Below, piece by piece: positions 48,914 through 57,551 of a stretch of 64,000 nt of DNA. The stretch covers positions 1,488,001 to 1,552,000 of the forward strand of contig NZ_SJPQ01000001.1 of assembly GCF_007859945.1 (NCBI RefSeq). Direction: 5' to 3'. The notes beneath the pieces were generated by a model. The model did not search any database, was not told the origin of the DNA, and worked only from the letters and a program-made list of their open reading frames with translations. Both the position numbers and the translations under genes were made by a program. Within the stretch, counting starts at the first letter, position 1. Each line of letters opens with the position of its first letter. This DNA is from Pseudobythopirellula maris. Its GTDB lineage: Bacteria > Planctomycetota > Planctomycetia > Pirellulales > Lacipirellulaceae.

Positions 48914-49528
48914 CTACGCCGAGGGCAATTCGCCGCCTAACGCCTCGTGCAGCGCCAGCCGCGCCGAGCGCCAACGACGCTTGATCGTACGGACGTCGAC
49001 GCCCAGCAGGTCGGCCGCCTCTTGCTGCGGCAGGCCGTGGTACCACAAGAGTTCGGTAACCTCGCGTTCGTCAGCGGGCAAGCGCTCGATCGCCTCGTGG
49101 AACTCGCCCCACTCGGCCACGGCCTGTGGGTTGTTCGTCACTTCGGCGGCCTCGAACTTCATCGCGCCGCTCTGGTCGGCGGGCGTCGCCATCTGGGTCT
49201 GGTGATTGGCGCCCTGGCCGAGAGGGCCTTGATAGCGTCGCGAGAGGTCGATCATCTCCCGCCGGATCTGCATCGCCGCTAGACGATAAAAGTGGCGGGC
49301 GTCGGCGATCTCGACACTCTCCATCGCTTGGTAAAGCCGCATCGACGCGTTCTGGAACACATCCTCGGTCTGCTCCCAACGGCCGACCTTAGGGAAGGTC
49401 CGCTTGATGGTGCGCGTGATCCGCATCAACCGGTCGCACGCTGCTTGCAACAACTCGGCGCGGGCCGAGTCGTCGCCGTCACGGAGCCGCCCCAGCAGCC
49501 GCTCAACCTCGCTCGTCTGGATCGTCAT
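48914..49528 (-). CDS. ECF-family RNA polymerase sigma factor
   Basis: 204 residues from the ATG at 49528, a normal length for an ECF sigma factor. Region 2 is seen in LRDGDDSARAELLQAACDRL and TEDVFQNASMRLYQAM (core-binding and -10 recognition). Region 4 is LPADEREVTELLWYHGLPQQ and EAADLLGVDVRTIKRRWRSA, a helix-turn-helix for the -35 element. The sequence resembles planctomycete ECF groups linked to Ser/Thr kinases (inference). It lies 170 nt upstream of the kinase on the same strand. No anti-sigma factor gene is adjacent, so the kinase may act as the regulator. Confidence 0.92.
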   Translation of the reverse strand: MTIQTSEVERLLGRLRDGDDSARAELLQAACDRLMRITRTIKRTFPKVGRWEQTEDVFQNASMRLYQAMESVEIADARHFYRLAAMQIRREMIDLSRRYQGPLGQGANHQTQMATPADQSGAMKFEAAEVTNNPQAVAEWGEFHEAIERLPADEREVTELLWYHGLPQQEAADLLGVDVRTIKRRWRSARLALHEALGGELPSA

Positions 49529-49688
49529 CTCGGGCTGCACAGCGGGCTCCAATCTCTTTCGCGGTGATGAGTGGGGGTGTCGATTATGAGGGCTGAGCGT
49601 CGCAAAGGAAACGGCAGGGTTTCGCACGACCAGATGCCCGGCTCGCATTTCTCTATTACGCTTGCAACTTTCGGCTGTTACCGAAAAA

Positions 49689-49721
49689 AGCCCCGGCGGG
49701 TCCATTGGACCCGCCGGGGCT
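49689..49721 (-). terminator. Intrinsic terminator of the repeat-protein gene
   Basis: Perfect stem AGCCCCGGCGGGTCCA / TGGACCCGCCGGGGCT with a 1-2 nt apical gap. On the minus strand it is followed by six T residues (49689-49684). It lies 18 nt after the stop of the gene at 49740. Confidence 0.85.
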
Positions 49722-49739
49722 GCGGTTCTCGGCCGGGGC

Positions 49740-50429
49740 TCACCAGTTCCGGTCGAAGGCCTGCGAGCGGCTGTTGCCGAAGAAGATCGCCGAGCTGTTG
49801 GCCGTCGCCGAGCTGTTGCGGAAGCCGTTGCCGCCGACCGAGTAGGCGCCCGATTCGCTGCGGGCGTTGCCGAACAACAGGCCGTTGGCGTTGGCCCGGC
49901 TGCGGCTGTTGCTGAAGCCGTTGTTGGTGCTGCTGATCGCCGTCGAGTCGGCCACGCCGCGTCCTCCCCAGTAGCCGCTGGCGTTCGCCTGGCTGTCGGA
50001 GATCGCCACGCCGCGGTTGCTGAAGGCGCCGCTCATCGAGTTGGCCGAAGCGTTGCCGCGGGCACGGCTCGATCCGTTGGCGATCGCCACGCCTCCGTTC
50101 GTGCCGGCGATCACGTCCGTGTTGCTGCGGGCGTTCCAGCCGCGGGCGTTGCTGCGGCCGTTGGCCTGAGCGAACCCGCCGTTGGCCGCGGCGATCGCGG
50201 TGCCGGTCGCCCGACCTCCGTTGCGGCCCGATCCGCTCATGTTGGCCCGAGCCACGCCGCCGTTCGAGGCGGCCGAGATGGCCCGGATGTCGGTGTTGCC
50301 GCGGCCGCTGGCGGTCGAAGTGGCGGTGCCGCCGGTCGAGTAGCTTTCGGCGACCACGGCCGCTTGGGCCGAGACGGTCAGGGTGCAGAAGGCGACGAGT
50401 GCGAGGGTCGTGAGGGCGGGGCGGGACAT
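49740..50429 (-). CDS. Exported Gly/Asn/Ser/Ala protein with six degenerate ~30-residue repeats
   Basis: 229 residues with a signal peptide (LTTLALVAFCTLTVSAQA). The mature region is almost only Gly, Asn, Ser, Ala and Arg. It divides into six repeats starting NGGVARAN, NGGFAQAN, NGGVAIAN, NRGVAISD, NNGFSNSR and GNGFRNSS, with lengths of 27, 28, 27, 31, 31 and 30 residues. Within each, small side chains alternate as expected for a beta-solenoid or curli-like amyloid fibre. The first 35 residues after the signal (VVAESYSTGGTATSTASGRG) resemble a half repeat. No Cys is present and no known family is recognised. A strong terminator follows the gene. Confidence 0.78.
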   Translation of the reverse strand: MSRPALTTLALVAFCTLTVSAQAAVVAESYSTGGTATSTASGRGNTDIRAISAASNGGVARANMSGSGRNGGRATGTAIAAANGGFAQANGRSNARGWNARSNTDVIAGTNGGVAIANGSSRARGNASANSMSGAFSNRGVAISDSQANASGYWGGRGVADSTAISSTNNGFSNSRSRANANGLLFGNARSESGAYSVGGNGFRNSSATANSSAIFFGNSRSQAFDRNW

Positions 50430-50807
50430 GGCGGGGTCTCCGTGAACGAGGTGGGATTAGGTGGGGGAGGGTTCGTTTCTGAGTCGTTTGGCGGGGCGTT
50501 CGGCCCCGGTGATACCCAGCCATGCGGGAGCAGACCCAACGGGGGGACAGCAAAACCGCTCCCGCGCCCAAATAGTCTCCCACCCCCCTTTCCCGCCCGG
50601 CTTGGGCGCCCGTGAAGCCAGGGAAATGACTTCTCCCACAGGCAAGGCGTTAGCGGTCCGATTCGACTAAGCAAACCGGGCATAAACCGCCAGCAAACGG
50701 CCCATTTCATTCGTTTTCCTTCCCCGGTCGATCGGCAGGGTTTAAGATGCCAGCCGTGTAATGTCGGTTGCGCCCTACCGCGACACCTCTTCTCGAAGGA
50801 AGACCCG
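50430..50807. other. Divergent gap between the repeat protein and the giant beta-helix gene
   Basis: 378 nt with no gene. The sequence is C/G-rich with short direct repeats such as CCGCCAGCAAACGG near 50690. The minus-strand leader of the repeat gene and the plus-strand promoter of the giant gene must lie here, but I could not identify either. Confidence 0.4.
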
Positions 50808-53800
50808 ATGTCTCGCTCGACCCGCTGGCAATGGGGCTCGCGCCCAAGCAAGTCTCGCAGCAGCAAGCGATCGGAAACACGCCATCTGCGTTGCGAGCCG
50901 CTCGAAGACCGGCGGATGCTCGCCGCCTACGTGGTCGACACCAACGTCGACGAGTCGGACGGCGACTTCTCGCCGGGCGACCTCTCTCTGCGCGAAGCGA
51001 TTGAGATCGCCAACACCGTGCCCGGCGCCGACGAGATCATATTCGACTTCGGCCACGACGGGCCGGAGACGATCTTGCTCACCATGGGCGAGTTGCTGGT
51101 GACCGACTCTTTAACGATCACAGGCGACGGGGCGGAGCTGCTCACGATCGACGCGGGTGACGGACTCGACGGCGTCTTCGCCACTGGCGACGGTCACCGC
51201 GTCTTCACCATCGACGACGGCGTCTGGAACGCGGCGAGCGAGGTATTGCTTGGCGGGCTCACGCTCACGGGGGCGGACGTGCCTCACTCGCCGCCTCAAG
51301 GGGCTGGGGGACTTTACGGCGGGGCTGTCGGGAATTTCTTCGAAAATGTTTCGATTGTCGAGTCTGTGATCGCGGGGAACTCAGCGCAGGGGGGGGGCGG
51401 TGTCGCCAGCTACTGGGGAAAACTCTCCTTGCTGGAAACCGTTGTCCGAGACAACTCCGCTCTCTACGGAGGCGGTATTCATGGCTTCCTCGGCAATATT
51501 TCTGTGACCAAAAGCAAGGTCACCGGAAATGTGGCGCTGAATGACGATACGAAACGAGCCAGCGGCGGCGGCGTCTACATCTACGGCAGCTACACGACGA
51601 TCGAGAGCAGCGTCATTGATCGCAATGAGGCAAACGGAAGCCAAGCCGGCGGCGTCGCGATTATTTTTAGCGAAGGGACGAGGATCGCTGGCAGCACGAT
51701 CTCTGGAAACATAGCCGCCACCGAAGGGGGCGGTCTACACACGTTGAATTCGTTTCTCGATATCGAACAAAGCACTTTCTCCGGCAATCAAGCCGGAACT
51801 CACGGCGGCGCAGTCTACGCAAACTGGTTTCTCGAATTATCGAACACGACCGTCTATTCCAATCGCTCCGGAACAGGCGAGGGGATCTCGTTCGCTCCGG
51901 ACTTTAGTGGCGCCGAGTTGACCTTGCGCAACACGATCGTCGCCGGCAGTACCAACCTATCCGGTGATCCGGCTGCGGATATCTCGCGATTCCCTGGCGC
52001 CGAGCCGTTTGACTTGATCGCCAGGCACAGCCTGATCGGCAATCTCGGAGACTTGCCGTTAAATGGCGCCAATAATCTGATCGGAGTCGGCCCACGGCTC
52101 GCCCCGCTGGCAGACAACGGCGGGCCGACACTCACCCACGCCCTGCTGCCCGGCAGCCCGGCGCTCGACGCGGGCGATTCGTCGCTGGTCGTGGGCACCG
52201 GCGTCTACGACCAACGCGGCGAGCCGTTTGTCCGCATCGCCGACGGCAACGACCCGGACGACGTGGTGATCGACATCGGCGCCTACGAGGCGCAGGCCAC
52301 GCCCGAAGCGGCGCCGGGCGACTACAACCGCAACGGCGTGGTCGACGCGGCCGACTTTACCGTGTGGCGAGACGCGCTCGGCCAGACCGGCCTAACGCCG
52401 CTCACCGGCGCCGACGGCGACGGCGACGGCCAGGTCACCCGCGCCGACTACGACGTGTGGGTGAGCCATTTCGGCCTCGAGTTCACGTTTGAGCCATTCG
52501 TTCCTGAGGAGCTGATCGTCTCGACCAACATCGACGAGTCGGACGGCAACTACTTGCCCGGCGACCTGTCGCTGCGCGAGGCGATCGAGATCGCCAACGC
52601 CCGCGCGGGCGCCGAAACGATCACGTTCGACTTCGGCCACGACGGGCCTGAGACGATCTTGCTGACGATGGGCGAACTGGCGATCACGAGCTCGATGACA
52701 ATCGCTGGCGACGGCGCCGACCTGTTGACCATCGACGCCAGCGGTTCCGACGCCACGCCCGGCGTGGCCGACGGGCAAGGGAGCCGCGTGTTCCGCACGA
52801 TGGCGCCTGCTTCTGCCCGCCGGGGGACTCTGGTCACGCTCGTGGGCATGACGATCACCGGCGGCGACCCCAACGGCCATGGCGGCGGCGTGCTCAGCGA
52901 AGGGGGGCTGACAATCGTTGACAGCACGATCACCGGCAACACGGCGAGCGGCTCACGGGTCGACGACCTCAGTTACGAGTCGTACGGCCATTCCGGCGGC
53001 GGCCTGTGGGCCGACGGCGAGACCACGCTGCAGGGCGTGACGATCAACCACAACCGGGCGGCCCGCAGCTCGGTCGATCCCTACGGGTCGCCCCGCGGCG
53101 GCGACGGCGGCGGCGTGTGGGCCAGCGGGATGCTGACCATCACCGGCGGCGAGATCTCGCACAACGCGGCGGGCGACGGCCACGCCGGTCCCAACGACGA
53201 GGTCTACGCCGCCCACGGCGGCGACGGCGGCGGCGTCTGGTTCGAGGGGTCGGCGCTCTCGATCACCGACGCGTCGATTGTGGAGAACCGCGCGGGCGAC
53301 GGCGGCGGCGCCTTCGGCGGCTCCGGGGGCAGTTCCGGTGGCGTGTACGCCCAGGGGGACCTCGCCCTCGTCAACTCCACGGTCGGCTACAACCGTTCCG
53401 GCTTGGCGGAGGGGCCGCACTACTCGGCGGGCAACTACGGAGGGATGCGGGTGATCGGCGACGCCACGATCACTGGCAGCGCCGTGACCGGCAACTACGC
53501 GCCGGGCGTCGAGCGGCACGGCTCCTATTACCCGTACTCCTACAGCTTGGCCGGCGCCCTGGGCGGCGTGACGATCACCGGCGACGCCACGATCACCGAC
53601 AGCCAATTCACCGACAACCATTCCGAGGTGGGCACAGCGGGGCTGCGCGTCATCGGCGACCTGACGCTCTTGCGCGGCGAGGTTTCGGGCAACGACGGCG
53701 GCGTTTCGGTAGACGGCGCGGCGGAGATCGAGGACTCCACGATCACCGGCAACCTCGCCAACGGCGCCGGCGGCGGCGTGCGTGTGATCGGCTCGCTCAC

Positions 53801-56234
53801 GCTCCGCCGCAGCACGGTGGCCGACAACTCCGCCGCCGCCGGCGCGGGCGACCAGCACGACGGCGCCGACGGCGGCGGCGTCTTCGTCGACGGCGCCGCG
53901 ACGATCGATAGCAGCACGATCAGCGGCAACCGCGCCGGCGACGGGCGCGGCAACAGCACGTTCTACGATTACTTCAACGGCGGCCGCGGCGGCGACGGCG
54001 GCGGCGTGAGCCTCACCGGCGACGGCGATAAGCTCATCACCAACAGCACGATCAGCGGCAACACGGCCGGCCGCGGCGGCGATGGCGGACGACGCACCTA
54101 CGGCGGCGACGGCGGCGACGGCGGCGGTGTGCACGTGTTCGGCGCCGACGAAACGACGATCCGCTTCAGCACGATCACCGGCAACTCGGCGGGGGCGGCC
54201 GGCGGGCCGGGCTACGCGGGCGATTACGCCGGCGGCGCCGCGGGCACGGGCGGTGGCGTGTTCACGACGTCCCTCGATCCCTCGCTCCAACTCACCAGCA
54301 CGATCGTCGCCCTGAACGTGCAGGACGCGACCGCCCCCACCCCGGTTCTCGACGACCTGAACAGCCCCGGATCGTTCCGCACCAGCGGTTCGATCATCGG
54401 CGTCGACACGGGCGCCAACTTCTCGTCGTATTCCTCGACCGACCAGATCGGAACCGCGGCCGCACCGATCGACCCGCGCCTCGCCCCGCTGGGCGATTAC
54501 GGCGGCCCGACGGAAACGCACGCCCTGCTGCCCGACAGCCCCGCCATCCACCGGGGGGTGAAGCCCGACATCTTCATGCCGCCATACGACCAACGCGGCC
54601 CGGGTTTCCGCCGCGAATTTGGCGACATCGACGTCGGCGCCTACGAGTGGCAGGGCGTGGATATCTTGGTCGACAACAGCATCGACGAGGCGGACGGGGA
54701 CCTGTCGTGGGGCGATGTTTCGCTCCGCGAGGCGATCGCGATGGCGAACGCCCAGCCGGGCCCGAACCGGATCTTCTTCGACCTCACCCAGGGCGACCCC
54801 AACCTGATCGAGCTCACGATGGGCGAGATCGTGATCACCGAATCGCTGCACATCGAGGGCTACGGCGCCGAGTCGCTGACGATCGACGCCGGCAACGGCG
54901 CCGACGGCGTCTTCGGCACCGGCGACGGATACCGCGTCTTCAACATCGACGACGGCGACGACGACGCGCTGATCGACGTGACGATCGAGGAGCTCACGCT
55001 GACCGGCGGGGACGTGCGTCTCGCTTCCGGCGGCGGATTCGGAGGCGGAAGCGGTGTTTCGCACGGAGGTACGGTGTACAGCCGGGAGAACCTGACGATC
55101 GTCGACAGCCTCTTCATCGACAACGCGGCTTCGGGCGTCGGCGGGGCGATCTCCCATCGTGAGGGCGCCCTCACGATCACCGGGTCCGAATTTGTCGGCA
55201 ACCTCGCCGGCGGCGACGGCGGCGCCGTCTCCGTCAGTCATTCCAACGGGACGTTGATCGAGCGATCGGTCTTCACCGCGAACGAATCACGCGGCCGGGG
55301 CGGAGCCATCAACTCCTCTTGGGCGGACCTCGAAGTCCGCGACAGCCTAATGTCGGGCAACACGTCGTTGCGCAACGGCGGCGGGATCAGCTCCTGGAAC
55401 CACACCAACCAACCGTTCACCACGCTGATCGAGAACTCCACGCTGAGCGGCAACACCTCCGACCAGAGCTTCGGCGGCGCCCTGCACCTTTACGGCGCCA
55501 CGACGACGTTGCGCGGTTCGACCGTTTACGCCAACCGCTCGTACAACGGGGGCTCGATCGCGGTCACTCGCGACAGCTTCCCCACAACGCTCCTGCTGGA
55601 GAACACGATCGTGGCCGGCGGCGCCGACCTCGGGGGCGCCGCGGTCGGCGAATTCGATTCGCCGTTCGGCGTTTCCGGCGTTGTCATCGAGGCCGATTAC
55701 AGCCTGATCGGATCCCTCGGCACGGCGCCGCTAACGGGCAACCACGCCCTCTTGAACATCGACCCATTGCTCGGTCCGCTGGCCGACAACGGCGGCCTGA
55801 CGCTCACCCACGCCCCGCTCCCCGGCAGCCCGGCGCTCGACGCCGGCGACCCGTCGGTCGTGTTCGACCTTGCGGAATTCGACCAACGCGGCGAGCCGTT
55901 CTACCGTGTGCAGGGCGGGCGGATCGACATCGGGGCCTACGAGGTCCAGTCGGCCGCGCCGGCCACCGCCTCGCTCTCGGTCGATGAGGGCTTCGCCTTC
56001 TTCACGGCGCCGGTCGGTGAGTCGACGGAGGAATCCGCGCCGCTCCTCAGCGAACCGGCGGGCTACGCCACCGGCGACGACGCCCTGCTGTTGTTGACAA
56101 GCACAAGCGGCTTGGGGGATTCTGACGACGCCGAAGGCGTCGAATCGCTCTCGTGGGAGAGCGGCGACGGCGACGAATCCTCTAGCGACGAAGCGGGCGC
56201 CGCCCTGGCGGTAGCCCTCTCCGAGTGGCCGTGA
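50808..56234 (+). CDS. Giant surface protein with three parallel beta-helix modules and an internal dockerin
   Basis: 1808 residues. The N-terminus is basic and bears RCEPLEDRRML near 28-38, a motif recurring at the start of planctomycete giant surface proteins and probably a sorting signal; no classical signal peptide is seen. Three copies of the module DLSLREAIEIAN or DVSLREAIAMAN begin near residues 59, 580 and 1295, each opening a right-handed beta-helix with repeated glycine-rich strands (e.g. SGGGVYIYGSYTTIESSV). A dockerin-like segment (GDYNRNGVVDAADFTVWRDA) lies internally near 503-560. The last 100 residues are acidic and Ser/Ala-rich with no PEP-CTERM anchor. The stop overlaps the next gene. 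ATG 50808. Confidence 0.88.
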   Translation: MSRSTRWQWGSRPSKSRSSKRSETRHLRCEPLEDRRMLAAYVVDTNVDESDGDFSPGDLSLREAIEIANTVPGADEIIFDFGHDGPETILLTMGELLVTDSLTITGDGAELLTIDAGDGLDGVFATGDGHRVFTIDDGVWNAASEVLLGGLTLTGADVPHSPPQGAGGLYGGAVGNFFENVSIVESVIAGNSAQGGGGVASYWGKLSLLETVVRDNSALYGGGIHGFLGNISVTKSKVTGNVALNDDTKRASGGGVYIYGSYTTIESSVIDRNEANGSQAGGVAIIFSEGTRIAGSTISGNIAATEGGGLHTLNSFLDIEQSTFSGNQAGTHGGAVYANWFLELSNTTVYSNRSGTGEGISFAPDFSGAELTLRNTIVAGSTNLSGDPAADISRFPGAEPFDLIARHSLIGNLGDLPLNGANNLIGVGPRLAPLADNGGPTLTHALLPGSPALDAGDSSLVVGTGVYDQRGEPFVRIADGNDPDDVVIDIGAYEAQATPEAAPGDYNRNGVVDAADFTVWRDALGQTGLTPLTGADGDGDGQVTRADYDVWVSHFGLEFTFEPFVPEELIVSTNIDESDGNYLPGDLSLREAIEIANARAGAETITFDFGHDGPETILLTMGELAITSSMTIAGDGADLLTIDASGSDATPGVADGQGSRVFRTMAPASARRGTLVTLVGMTITGGDPNGHGGGVLSEGGLTIVDSTITGNTASGSRVDDLSYESYGHSGGGLWADGETTLQGVTINHNRAARSSVDPYGSPRGGDGGGVWASGMLTITGGEISHNAAGDGHAGPNDEVYAAHGGDGGGVWFEGSALSITDASIVENRAGDGGGAFGGSGGSSGGVYAQGDLALVNSTVGYNRSGLAEGPHYSAGNYGGMRVIGDATITGSAVTGNYAPGVERHGSYYPYSYSLAGALGGVTITGDATITDSQFTDNHSEVGTAGLRVIGDLTLLRGEVSGNDGGVSVDGAAEIEDSTITGNLANGAGGGVRVIGSLTLRRSTVADNSAAAGAGDQHDGADGGGVFVDGAATIDSSTISGNRAGDGRGNSTFYDYFNGGRGGDGGGVSLTGDGDKLITNSTISGNTAGRGGDGGRRTYGGDGGDGGGVHVFGADETTIRFSTITGNSAGAAGGPGYAGDYAGGAAGTGGGVFTTSLDPSLQLTSTIVALNVQDATAPTPVLDDLNSPGSFRTSGSIIGVDTGANFSSYSSTDQIGTAAAPIDPRLAPLGDYGGPTETHALLPDSPAIHRGVKPDIFMPPYDQRGPGFRREFGDIDVGAYEWQGVDILVDNSIDEADGDLSWGDVSLREAIAMANAQPGPNRIFFDLTQGDPNLIELTMGEIVITESLHIEGYGAESLTIDAGNGADGVFGTGDGYRVFNIDDGDDDALIDVTIEELTLTGGDVRLASGGGFGGGSGVSHGGTVYSRENLTIVDSLFIDNAASGVGGAISHREGALTITGSEFVGNLAGGDGGAVSVSHSNGTLIERSVFTANESRGRGGAINSSWADLEVRDSLMSGNTSLRNGGGISSWNHTNQPFTTLIENSTLSGNTSDQSFGGALHLYGATTTLRGSTVYANRSYNGGSIAVTRDSFPTTLLLENTIVAGGADLGGAAVGEFDSPFGVSGVVIEADYSLIGSLGTAPLTGNHALLNIDPLLGPLADNGGLTLTHAPLPGSPALDAGDPSVVFDLAEFDQRGEPFYRVQGGRIDIGAYEVQSAAPATASLSVDEGFAFFTAPVGESTEESAPLLSEPAGYATGDDALLLLTSTSGLGDSDDAEGVESLSWESGDGDESSSDEAGAALAVALSEWP

Positions 56235-57400
56235 CAGCGCCTAAAGAAATAGTGGCCGAAGAGGAAGCCAAGCCCGCCGGTCCTGAAGAGGAGCCGCTGC
56301 GCAGCGTCCACACGACCAGCTTCCCGGCCCTGCTGGAGCAGTTGGGCGCATCGCTTCTGGTGACCACTTACCAAGCGGGCAAGCTCGTCGTGCTGCGCGC
56401 CGACGGCGGGGTGCTCAACACCCACTTCCGCAACTTGGTCAAACCGATGGGCCTGGCCGTCGAGGGCGGTCGGCTCGCCGTGGGGTGCAGCGTCGACGTG
56501 TGGGAGTTTCACAACGTGCCGGCCGTGTGCGTGAAGCTCGACGAGTCGGAAGACTACCCTACGTCCATTGCCAAACACGACGCCTGCTTCATGCCGCGTC
56601 GCAGCCACTGCACCGGCGACGTGCAGATCCACGAGATGGCCTTTGTGAAAGGCGAAAGTGGAAAGGGGAAAGGCGAGAGCGAGCTGGTGTTTGTCAACAC
56701 GGCGTTCAGCTGCCTGGCCGTGCGGAGCGAGCAGAACAGCTTCGAGCCGGTGTGGCGGCCGCCGTTTATCGACCGGCTCGCGCCGGGCGACGCGTGCCAC
56801 CTGAACGGCTTGGCGGCCGAGGGAGGCAGGGTCAAATACGTCACGGCGCTGGGACAAACGACCGAGCCGGGCGGTTGGCGCGAGAACAAACGCGACGGCG
56901 GGTTGCTGATGGACGTCGACTCGGGCGAGGTCGTCTGCCGCGGGCTGTCGATGCCGCACTCGCCACGGCTGTACCGCGACAAACTGTGGCTGCTCGAAAG
57001 CGGCGAGGGGACGATCGGCACGGTCGACCCGGCCACCGGCCGCTACGAGGCGATCGCCCAGTTCCCGGGCTTCACGCGCGGGCTGAGCTTTCTGGGTCCG
57101 CTTGCTTTCATTGGCTTGTCGCAGGTGCGGGAGTCGGCCGTCTTCAGCGGCATCCCCCTGGTCGAGCGGCTCAAGAAGGCCGAGGAGCGGACCTGCGGCG
57201 TGTGGGTTCTGAATATCGAGACCGGCCAGACGCTCGGCTTCTGCCGGTTCGAGGCGGGCGTGCAGGAGATCTTCGCCGTCGAGGTGCTGCCCGGTGTGCG
57301 GTTCCCGGACCTCGTGAACCACGACGCCGAACTCGTGGGCCGCAGCTACGTGTTGGGCGACGAGGCGCTCTCGCAAGTGCCGGCGGAGATGCGACGGTAG
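56225..57400 (+). CDS. TIGR03032 family protein
   Basis: 391 residues from the GTG at 56225, which overlaps the giant gene stop by 10 nt; a GTG at 56231 gives a 4-nt GTGA overlap and 389 residues. It is a soluble beta-rich protein with a propeller-like pattern: TTSFPALLEQLGASLLVTTY, VLNTHFRNLVKPMGLAVEGG, VHEMAFVKGE, FEPVWRPPFIDRLAPGDACH, LNGLAAEGGRVKYVTALGQT and MPHSPRLYRDKLWLLESGEG. These match my memory of the TIGR03032 family of unknown function. A charged insertion (KGESGKGKGESE) near 145 looks local. Its direct coupling to the giant surface protein suggests a shared process. Confidence 0.85.
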   Translation: MAVTAPKEIVAEEEAKPAGPEEEPLRSVHTTSFPALLEQLGASLLVTTYQAGKLVVLRADGGVLNTHFRNLVKPMGLAVEGGRLAVGCSVDVWEFHNVPAVCVKLDESEDYPTSIAKHDACFMPRRSHCTGDVQIHEMAFVKGESGKGKGESELVFVNTAFSCLAVRSEQNSFEPVWRPPFIDRLAPGDACHLNGLAAEGGRVKYVTALGQTTEPGGWRENKRDGGLLMDVDSGEVVCRGLSMPHSPRLYRDKLWLLESGEGTIGTVDPATGRYEAIAQFPGFTRGLSFLGPLAFIGLSQVRESAVFSGIPLVERLKKAEERTCGVWVLNIETGQTLGFCRFEAGVQEIFAVEVLPGVRFPDLVNHDAELVGRSYVLGDEALSQVPAEMRR

Positions 57401-57551
57401 GGCCAATCAGACCCCTCGTAGTTGCACCGCCGCGAGCCAGCCCAGCCAAAGTTGACTCGGCTGCGACCGGCTGGCTACGATCGCAAGCGGCGAATCGCCG
57501 GCGAAGCTGCTTGTCGCCTCATCTAATGACCATTGAACCGGAGAATCCACG

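Noticed and set aside
52953-55241. Minus-strand open frame of about 760 codons under the giant protein
   Set aside because: GC-rich sequence with phased Gly/Asp codons keeps antisense frames open; the plus frame has the repeated family motifs.
50808-56234. Repeats of GGCGGCGACGGCGGCGGC in the giant gene, considered as a CRISPR-like or regulatory array
   Set aside because: They are in-frame glycine-rich beta-helix codons with no uniform spacer length.
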